Origin: Candidatus Eiseniibacteriota bacterium
Lineage (GTDB): Bacteria > Eisenbacteria > RBG-16-71-46 > JAFGJU01
Assembly (NCBI GenBank): GCA_016928935.1
Contig: JAFGJU010000226.1
Coordinates: 1 to 11,906 of the forward strand
Reading direction: 5' to 3'
Length of the DNA: 11,906 nt
Shown piece after piece: positions 6,692 to 11,906 of this stretch. A program made the translations under genes and the position numbers. A model generated the notes under the pieces. It saw only the letters and a list, made by a program, of their open reading frames with translations. It did not search any database and was not told where the DNA came from. Position 1 is the first letter of the stretch. Every line of letters begins with the position of its first letter.

Positions 6692-8221
6692 ATGAGTCTG
6701 GACGATGTCCTGAAGGAGAGAATACCCAGAAGGCAGTTTCTGAAAAGGACGGCGAAAGGAGGAGTCGTGCTTGTGGGAGTACCGATAATGGCGAGCTTCC
6801 TCTCGCCAGAGGAAGCCGCCGCCCAGGAGAAGGCCCTGAGCGACGTCTTCGGGAGAGACGACCTGACCTCGGTCCTCAGGGAAGCCCTGTCCCGCGGCGG
6901 CGACTTCGCCGACGTCTACGTGGAGCGTGTGTTCACGACCACAATCAGCTACTCCGAGAGCAAGGTTCAAAGTGTCAGGTACGGGCTGGACAGCGGAGCG
7001 GGAGTCAGGGTGCTCAAGGGCGACCAGACCGGCTACGCGTACTGCGAGGAGTTCAGCAAGAGCGCTCTCACCAAGGCGGCCCGCACCGCGGCGGAGATCG
7101 CGAGCGGACCCACCAAGCAGGCCATAGCCAAGCTCGCGGTCCGCAGCTCCGTCAACCACGTGCCGTTCACGGTGGATCCTCTGACGGTCAAAGAGAAGGA
7201 GAAAATCCGCGTTGTGGAGGTGGCGGACAGGGCGGCCCGTGAAGTGGACCCGAGGGTGGCGCAGGTCACCATCCTGTACCAGGAGTCCATGAAAAACTTC
7301 GTCCTGGCCAATTCCGAGGGAGTGTACGTCAGCGATAGGCTGCCCATGATGTGGTTTACCATTGACGCAGTAGCGAGGGACGGGGACAAGAGGAGGCCCG
7401 GCTACGTGCGGCAGTCGGCCCGAAAGGGGTTCGAATTCTTCAACGATAACGACCCGGCGAAGGCGGGCGCCAAAGCCGCCGGACAAGCCGTGGTCATGCT
7501 CGACTCCAGGCCCGCGCCCATGGGTGAGACGGCGGTGGTGCTGGCGTCCGGCGGGGGCGTGATGTTCCACGAGGCCGTCGGGCACGGCCTCGAAGCCGAC
7601 GGCATCAAGAGCCAGACTTCCATGTTCACGGGCAAGCTGGGCCAGAAGGTCGGCAGCGAGCACGTCACGCTGCTGGACGACCCGACCCTGCCGAACCTCA
7701 GGGGAAGCTACAACTTCGACGACGAGGGGACTCTCGCTCAGGGCAACGTGCTGATAGAAAAGGGCGTGCTCAAGGGTTACATGAACGACCTCCTGACTGC
7801 GAAGTACCTGGGCGCGACGCCGACCGGCAACGGCAGGCGCGAGTCCTACAGGGATTATCCCCTCGTCCGGATGTCCAACACCTACCTGGCCACCGGGGAA
7901 CTCGAGGCGGAAGAGATAATTGCGGCCACCCGCAAGGGAATCTACGCGAAGGAGCTCGGCGGAGGAGAAGTGGACACGTCTTCCGGCAACTTCACGTTCG
8001 CCGTTCGGGAAGCCTACGCAATCGAGGACGGAAAACTGGGTGCGCCCATACTGGGCGCCACTCTGATAGGGAACGGGCCGGAGACGATGACGCATATTGA
8101 CATGGTCGGCAACGACATCTCCTACTGGCCCGGTACGTGCGGGAAGGGACAGTGGGTACCCGTCACGAGCGGCGCGCCCACGCTCAGAATAGCCCGCATC
8201 ACGATAGGCGGAAGAGAATAG
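6692..8221 (+). CDS. tldD: TldD-family metallopeptidase with a twin-arginine signal peptide
   Basis: TldD is the catalytic subunit of the TldD/TldE zinc peptidase, known for degrading unfolded peptides and maturing microcin B17. This copy has 509 residues. The catalytic motif HEAVGH (His293-His298) is intact, and the third zinc ligand is probably the Cys in PGTCGKGQWVPV (Cys483). Other family stretches are EKGVLKGYMNDLLTAKYLG and ELGGGEVDTSSGNFTF. The first 45 residues are extra compared with the usual cytoplasmic enzyme of about 480 residues. They contain PRRQFLKR (Arg13, Arg14), a hydrophobic stretch at about 24-38, and EEAAAQ as a possible cleavage site, which makes a textbook Tat signal. 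GGAGG at 6683-6687 supports the start. tldE follows after 31 bases. The family and catalytic motif are certain; export is inferred from the leader alone. Confidence 0.95.
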   Translation: MSLDDVLKERIPRRQFLKRTAKGGVVLVGVPIMASFLSPEEAAAQEKALSDVFGRDDLTSVLREALSRGGDFADVYVERVFTTTISYSESKVQSVRYGLDSGAGVRVLKGDQTGYAYCEEFSKSALTKAARTAAEIASGPTKQAIAKLAVRSSVNHVPFTVDPLTVKEKEKIRVVEVADRAAREVDPRVAQVTILYQESMKNFVLANSEGVYVSDRLPMMWFTIDAVARDGDKRRPGYVRQSARKGFEFFNDNDPAKAGAKAAGQAVVMLDSRPAPMGETAVVLASGGGVMFHEAVGHGLEADGIKSQTSMFTGKLGQKVGSEHVTLLDDPTLPNLRGSYNFDDEGTLAQGNVLIEKGVLKGYMNDLLTAKYLGATPTGNGRRESYRDYPLVRMSNTYLATGELEAEEIIAATRKGIYAKELGGGEVDTSSGNFTFAVREAYAIEDGKLGAPILGATLIGNGPETMTHIDMVGNDISYWPGTCGKGQWVPVTSGAPTLRIARITIGGRE

Positions 8222-8252
8222 GAGACTTGAGGAGAGTTCGCGGAGGACAACG

Positions 8253-9611
8253 ATGGCAAGAACTGGTCTGTCCGAGTGGCTGCTGGAACGACTCTCAGAC
8301 GCCGGAGCCCAGGAGGCGGAGGTGTTCGCCGTTGAAGGCACCACGCTTGAACTCCGGGTGAGGGAAGGCAAGCTGGAACGCATCAGCCAGGCCCAGACGG
8401 GCGGCATGGGTATAAGGACGATCGTGGGCCGGAAGCTGAGCTTCGTGTACACCTCTGACTTCAGCAGGAGCTCTCTGGGGGGAGTTGTGGAGAAGGCCGT
8501 GGCGCTGGCCCAGCAGGCGACGCCCGACGAGTTCAACCAGCTTCCGGGCGAGCGCCCCAAGAGAGTTGTGATGGACATCTTCGACCCGAAGCTCAAGTCC
8601 ATCTCCACCAAGCGGAAGGTCGAATACCTTAGGGACATGGAGGCCGCTGCCCTGGCCTACGACCCGGTCGTGAAGAAGGTGGAGGACACGTCTTACTTCG
8701 AATATTGGGGCCGCGTGGAGGTGGCCAACACGCACGGCCTGTCGTTCGCCTACGACGCCAGCACGTGCGGGGTCGGCGTCGGCGCGGTGGCCGAGAAGAA
8801 CGGGGAGATGGAGACCGGCTTTGCCGACTGGACCACCCGGCATTTCGGGAAGATTCCGGAGCCCGCCGCGCTGGGCAGGGAAGCCGCCGGCAAGGCGGCG
8901 GCGCTACTGGGCGCCGGGCCCGTGTCCTCGCAAAGGGTGCCGGTGGTGTTCTCGCCCGACGCCGGCTTCGCGCTTCTGGCGGCGCTGAGCCAGGCCCTGC
9001 AGGGCGACAATGTCAACAAGAAGGTGTCCTACCTTGGAGAGCGGCTGGGGGAAAAAATCGGCTCCGACCTGGTGACGATACACAGCAACGGCAGGCTGCC
9101 TGAGGGGCCCGGCAGCGTACCGGTCGACGCGGAAGGAGTGGCCACGACGGACCTGGTGCTCTTCGAGAAGGGCGTGCTCAAGAACTTCGCGTACGACTAC
9201 TCGTCGGCCCTCAGGGCCGGGAAGAAGTCCACCGGCAACGCGGTGCGCGGAGACTATCGCAATGTGCCGACAATCGGCATGACCAACTACTACCTTGAGC
9301 AGGGGACGAGGAAGCCGGCGGAGATTATCAAGGACACACCGAACGGGCTGTACGTTATGAAGCTCTCCGGCTGGTGGATGGGCATAAATCCCGCTTCGCC
9401 CGAGTTCTCGAGCGCCGCCTCGGGCCGCTGGATACGCAACGGAGAGCTGGCCGAGCCCGTGTCGAGGGTGACGATCGCCTCCACTCTCCCGGACATGCTG
9501 GCCGGCGTGGACGCGGTGGCGGACGACCTGGTGTTTCGGGACTCCACCAGAGTTCCCACGTTCAGAGTCCGGGAGATGGCGCTCTCTGGAGCGAGTGAAG
9601 ACAAGAAGTAG
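8253..9611 (+). CDS. tldE: TldE/PmbA-family partner subunit of the TldD/TldE peptidase
   Basis: This 452-residue protein is the non-catalytic partner of TldD; the two form a heterodimer with the active site in TldD. It shares the TldD-type N-terminal layout (AEVFAVEGTTLELRVREGKL) and the C-terminal TldE features: GERLGEKIGSDLVTIH at about 255-275, FEKGVLKNFAYD at about 303-314, and GWWMGINPASPEFSSAASGRW. It lacks the HExxxH zinc motif, as expected for TldE. No signal peptide is present: it begins MARTGLSEWLLERL, and GGAGG at 8242-8246, six bases upstream, supports that start. This contrasts with the Tat leader on the adjacent TldD. It is the last gene before a strong terminator. Assignment is secure. 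Confidence 0.94.
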   Translation: MARTGLSEWLLERLSDAGAQEAEVFAVEGTTLELRVREGKLERISQAQTGGMGIRTIVGRKLSFVYTSDFSRSSLGGVVEKAVALAQQATPDEFNQLPGERPKRVVMDIFDPKLKSISTKRKVEYLRDMEAAALAYDPVVKKVEDTSYFEYWGRVEVANTHGLSFAYDASTCGVGVGAVAEKNGEMETGFADWTTRHFGKIPEPAALGREAAGKAAALLGAGPVSSQRVPVVFSPDAGFALLAALSQALQGDNVNKKVSYLGERLGEKIGSDLVTIHSNGRLPEGPGSVPVDAEGVATTDLVLFEKGVLKNFAYDYSSALRAGKKSTGNAVRGDYRNVPTIGMTNYYLEQGTRKPAEIIKDTPNGLYVMKLSGWWMGINPASPEFSSAASGRWIRNGELAEPVSRVTIASTLPDMLAGVDAVADDLVFRDSTRVPTFRVREMALSGASEDKK

Positions 9612-9639
9612 TTGATTCAGGAGCGCGTCAGTGTATAAG
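9612..9639 (+). promoter_or_regulatory. Candidate promoter for the MgtC-like gene, overlapping the tldE terminator
   Basis: TTGATT (9612-9617) and TATAAG (9634-9639) are separated by 16 bases. The -10 matches the consensus at five of six positions, the -35 at four of six. The -10 overlaps the first three bases of the terminator stem, so a transcript starting around 9646 would contain only part of that stem and could avoid termination. The MgtC-like ATG is at 9720. Confidence 0.4.
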
Positions 9640-9677
9640 TGGGTCGGAGACGCCTCACGTCTCCGACCCACTTTTTT
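9637..9677 (+). terminator. Intrinsic terminator after tldE
   Basis: A perfect 16-bp inverted repeat (9637-9652 with 9658-9673) encloses the 5-base loop CCTCA and ends in a run of six T (9672-9677). It starts 25 bases after the tldE stop. This marks the 3' end of the tldDE transcript, and of the whole 3151-9611 unit if it is one operon. Confidence 0.96.
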
Positions 9678-9719
9678 GCTCGGCCCGGGCGCCAGACACC
9701 CATGTAAAGCGAGGTACGC

Positions 9720-10220
9720 ATGCAGCAGTCACCAGTCTTCTTCCCCGATGTGTTGGACACACTGATTGCGATGGGTAAGCTGCTCATCGCTCTGGCCTGC
9801 GGCGCGGTCGTCGGTTGGGAAAGGGAGATCCACGAGAAGGCGGCCGGCCTGCGCACGCACATGCTTGTGTCGGCCGGCGCCTGTCTGTTCGCCATGTTGG
9901 GCCTCGAGTTCGAGCAGACAGGCAGGCCCGGCGACTTTCTCCGTGTGGCCCAGGGCATCATGATGGGAATCGGCTTCCTGGCCGGCGGAGTCATATTCAA
10001 AGAAGGCCCGCTGGTGCGCGGGCTCACGACCGCCGCCGGGCTCTGGGTCATAGCCGCAATCGGCCTGTCGGTCGGGATGGGGGATTTCGCCCTGGCGTTC
10101 GTGGCGACCCTGCTTTGCTTCGTGACTATCTCGGTCCTGGGAAGGGCCGAGCGCAGGGCCAAGTTGCATCAAGCGGGAGGCCCGGAGCACCGCGGCCGAG
10201 AGGAAGCGGGGAGGCGGTGA
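9720..10220 (+). CDS. MgtC/SapB-family membrane protein
   Basis: This 166-residue integral membrane protein belongs to the MgtC/SapB family, linked in other bacteria to growth in low magnesium, membrane-potential control and, in pathogens, survival inside host cells. The family signature is clear: GWEREIHEKAAGLRTHMLVS at about 32-51, then GFLAGGVIF at about 85-93 and GLTTAAGLWVIAAIGL at about 101-116. Four to five hydrophobic segments run from about 11 to 140. The tail from 141 on is short, basic and polar, so this is the short form without the C-terminal regulatory domain of Salmonella MgtC. GCGAGG five bases upstream supports the ATG. It has its own candidate promoter and is convergent with the antiporter gene. 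The family is certain; the physiological role here is not. Confidence 0.93.
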   Translation: MQQSPVFFPDVLDTLIAMGKLLIALACGAVVGWEREIHEKAAGLRTHMLVSAGACLFAMLGLEFEQTGRPGDFLRVAQGIMMGIGFLAGGVIFKEGPLVRGLTTAAGLWVIAAIGLSVGMGDFALAFVATLLCFVTISVLGRAERRAKLHQAGGPEHRGREEAGRR

Positions 10221-10361
10221 GAGAGTCCCGGCGCCGCCGGTCCCGGCCGAGTCCGCGCCCACGTGCGCACAGCCCCCCCGGGACGCCCGACGGCGGCCGC
10301 CCGCACCGGCCGGGGCTTGCGAGGGATTGCCCGCAGCGCTTGCGGCTGACGCGGCCGAGCG

Positions 10362-11729
10362 CTATCGGAAGAACACCAGCGCAACCAGCGCGAAGACGGG
10401 TATCAGTATTGCCCCCGACCACGCCATGTACCCGAAGAAGCTCGGCATCTTCACTCTGTGGCTCTCGGCGATGGACTTAACCATGAAGTTGGGCGCGTTC
10501 CCTATGTAAGTGTTCGCACCGAAGAACACGGCTCCGGCCGAGATGGCCTTGAGGTACAACGCAAACTGCCCACCGCTGGGGTCGGAGACGACGGCGCAGA
10601 GCACGTCGTTGACGCAGGCCTCCGGCATATGGAGCCTGCCAAGGGCCAGGTTGAAGAACGTGAGGTAAGTGGGAGCGTTGTCGAGGAAGCTGGACAGACC
10701 TCCGGCGGCCCAGAAGTAGTGCGCCGGTTTGGTGACCGCGTTCATGAGGAACGCCATCGCGCCGCTCTCGCCGGCCCTCAGTATGGCCAGGACGGGTACG
10801 ATGGTCATGAAGATGCCGGCGAACAGGTAGGCCACCTCGATTATCGGATGCCAGGTGAAATTGTTGTCTCTGCGCACGTGCTTCCGTGTCGTGCGGAGCG
10901 ACAGTATCCCCATCGCGACGATGATGAGGTCTCTTATCAAGCCGACCGTTTCCATCTCGATTCCCACCACGCTCACGGACCCGGCTTTCCACATCCCGGA
11001 AAGCAAGACCGCCCCCAGGATTCCGCCCAGGAACAGCACGTTGTGCCCTCCCTCCAGGCGCAGTACCTCTTCCTTCTCCTGAGAGACCACCTCCCGCGTC
11101 TCTCTGCGGTAGTGGTAGCTGTCAATGAGGTAGTGCAGCACCAGCAGGCAGGCAGCCACCAACAGCATGTGAGGCAGGATGGCGAACGTCCACGAGAAAG
11201 GCACGCCGTGCAAGAAACCCAGGAACAAAGGCGGGTCGCCGAGCGGCGTGAGCGCGCCGCCCACGTTGGCCACAAGGAATATCAGGAAGATGAAGATGTG
11301 CTTCTTGCGTTTTCGCGCCGCGTTGGCTCTCAGCAGAGGCCTTATCATCAGCATGGCCGCGCCGGTCGTGCCCATCCACGAGGCCAGGGCCGTCCCCACG
11401 GCCAGGAACACCGTGTTCATCAGCGGCGTGCCCTGGAGCCGGCCTCGCAGCAGGATGCCGCCGGAGACGGTGAAGAGACCCCACAGGAGGATTATGAACG
11501 GAACGTAGTCGACCAGGTAGATGTGCAGTATCTCGTGAGCGGCTGTTCCCCTGAACACAACGAGGAAGGGGATCGCGAACAGCGCCGCCCAGAAGAGGGC
11601 CACCTTTGGATAGTGGTCCTCCCAGTGCTTGGGGGCGACTATGGGAAGGAGGGCTATTGACAGCAGGATGCCGACGAACGGAATCCCCGTCCAGGGGGGC
11701 AGTAACGCACCAAGTTGCTCGCTCGTCAC
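10362..11729 (-). CDS. Sodium:proton antiporter of the NhaD/CitMHS (ion transporter) superfamily
   Basis: This polytopic inner-membrane protein of about 455 residues has roughly 11-13 hydrophobic segments and shows the two-fold inverted signatures of the ion transporter superfamily: ANVGGALTPLGDPPLFLGF in the first half and GANTYIGNAPNFMVKS in the second. SSFLDNAPTYLTFFNLALG and LASWMGTTGAAMLMIRP are further conserved stretches. It most likely exchanges Na+ for H+, although a dicarboxylate or citrate substrate cannot be excluded. The GTG at 11729 is preferred because GGAG lies six bases upstream and the protein then begins just before LLPPWTGIPFVGILLSIALLP, the usual start in this family. A TTG at 11798 in the same frame would add 23 residues, is Pro-rich and has no clear ribosome-binding site. 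It is convergent with the MgtC-like gene. The 141 bases between their stops are very GC-rich and show no hairpin with a T tract. Confidence 0.9.
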   Translation of the reverse strand: MTSEQLGALLPPWTGIPFVGILLSIALLPIVAPKHWEDHYPKVALFWAALFAIPFLVVFRGTAAHEILHIYLVDYVPFIILLWGLFTVSGGILLRGRLQGTPLMNTVFLAVGTALASWMGTTGAAMLMIRPLLRANAARKRKKHIFIFLIFLVANVGGALTPLGDPPLFLGFLHGVPFSWTFAILPHMLLVAACLLVLHYLIDSYHYRRETREVVSQEKEEVLRLEGGHNVLFLGGILGAVLLSGMWKAGSVSVVGIEMETVGLIRDLIIVAMGILSLRTTRKHVRRDNNFTWHPIIEVAYLFAGIFMTIVPVLAILRAGESGAMAFLMNAVTKPAHYFWAAGGLSSFLDNAPTYLTFFNLALGRLHMPEACVNDVLCAVVSDPSGGQFALYLKAISAGAVFFGANTYIGNAPNFMVKSIAESHRVKMPSFFGYMAWSGAILIPVFALVALVFFR

Positions 11730-11827
11730 GAAGGGCTCCGGGATGTACGGTTGCGGTCGCGGCGCGGGCACGGCCCACGCCCGGAACGGGTCAGTCAATA
11801 CTACATTGTCGCGAAGGTGTTAACCAT

Positions 11828-11855
11828 ACCATATTGTTGTGACACTATAACGCAA
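11828..11855 (-). promoter_or_regulatory. Candidate promoter of the antiporter gene
   Basis: Read on the minus strand, TTGCGT (11855-11850) and TATGGT (11833-11828) are separated by 16 bases, each matching the consensus at four of six positions. They lie in an AT-rich island (about 11796-11856) in GC-rich DNA. Initiation near 11821 would give a leader of about 90 bases before the preferred GTG at 11729. The rest of the window to 11906 shows no gene I can support. Confidence 0.4.
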
Positions 11856-11906
11856 ACCCGCAAGTGACGCTGCGGTCCGTTCGGAGTTGGCACGGTCGGC
11901 AAACCC

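Noticed and set aside
6627..6695. A 22-codon open frame whose TGA overlaps the tldD ATG (ATGA), which could be a leader peptide or small precursor
   Set aside because: It has no Shine-Dalgarno site, an Arg/Ser/Ala composition typical of chance frames in GC-rich DNA, and no hydrophobic or Cys/Ser/Thr-rich core expected of a processed peptide.
6250..7242. Plus-strand open frame overlapping the last module gene and the start of tldD
   Set aside because: The translation is Arg/Gly/Pro-rich low-complexity sequence typical of an out-of-frame reading in GC-rich DNA, and it conflicts with two well-supported genes.
6494..8638. Long minus-strand open frame of 714 codons opposite tldD
   Set aside because: It is the antisense shadow of tldD and its flanks; the plus-strand product carries the zinc motif and other conserved family stretches, and the minus-strand translation shows no domain pattern.
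10221..10361. GC-rich convergent gap with short inverted repeats (such as CCGCA-GCGCT-TGCGG near 10331) as a bidirectional terminator
   Set aside because: The stems are short and there is no T tract on either strand; GC-rich DNA produces such pairings by chance.
10458..11660. 400-codon plus-strand frame opposite the antiporter
   Set aside because: Highly charged His/Gln/Arg-rich translation with no hydrophobic or domain pattern; the minus-strand product has clear transporter signatures.
11730..11798. N-terminal extension of the antiporter from a TTG at 11798
   Set aside because: No ribosome-binding site precedes the TTG, the added residues are Pro-rich and not typical of the family, and the GTG at 11729 has a good site.
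1..11906. CRISPR arrays, tRNA or rRNA genes, insertion sequences and prophage genes
   Set aside because: I saw no regularly spaced direct repeats, no tRNA-like cloverleaf, no transposase or integrase motifs, and no flanking inverted repeats.

Overview
The window is GC-rich bacterial chromosome, very probably from an uncultivated lineage near the Fibrobacterota-Chlorobiota-Bacteroidota group (Eisenbacteria, Krumholzibacteria or Zixibacteria-like). The best clue is the first protein, which ends in a C-terminal sorting domain of the PNPFNPS...GRKV type used for cell-surface delivery by type IX-like secretion. Frequent AGG (Arg) and ATA (Ile) codons in a GC-rich background, and a block of proteins I cannot match to a named function, fit the same picture. 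I cannot place it more precisely.

Layout from left to right. (1) 1-1401: the 3' end of a Cys-rich surface protein with two Ig/PKD-like repeats, closed by a strong intrinsic terminator. (2) 1625-2935: a GAF plus PP2C (RsbU/SpoIIE-type) Ser/Thr phosphatase with a possible extended -10 promoter. (3) 3151-6607: four tightly spaced genes, each with a good Shine-Dalgarno sequence, encoding membrane proteins: an FN3-TM-cytoplasmic-domain protein, a six-TM protein, a two-TM protein with a large extracytoplasmic alpha/beta domain, and a second polytopic protein. (4) 6692-9611: tldD and tldE, the TldD/TldE metallopeptidase pair, on the same strand and closed by a perfect 16-bp hairpin terminator. (5) 9720-10220: an MgtC/SapB-family membrane protein, whose promoter may overlap that terminator. 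(6) 10362-11729 on the minus strand: an NhaD/CitMHS-like sodium:proton antiporter, converging on the MgtC-like gene.

How the genes may work together. I see no terminator between 3151 and 9611, so the four membrane genes and tldDE could form one six-gene transcript from a promoter at about 3049-3077. TldD carries a twin-arginine signal peptide while TldE has none. This suggests either export of a folded TldD-TldE complex or an unusual division between compartments. The four-gene membrane module is the best candidate for an undescribed system: two of its members have soluble alpha/beta domains that end in a similar short motif just before a membrane segment, and by predicted topology these domains lie on opposite faces of the membrane. 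Its function cannot be read from the sequence. The right-hand part (MgtC-like protein and antiporter) looks like ordinary ion homeostasis.
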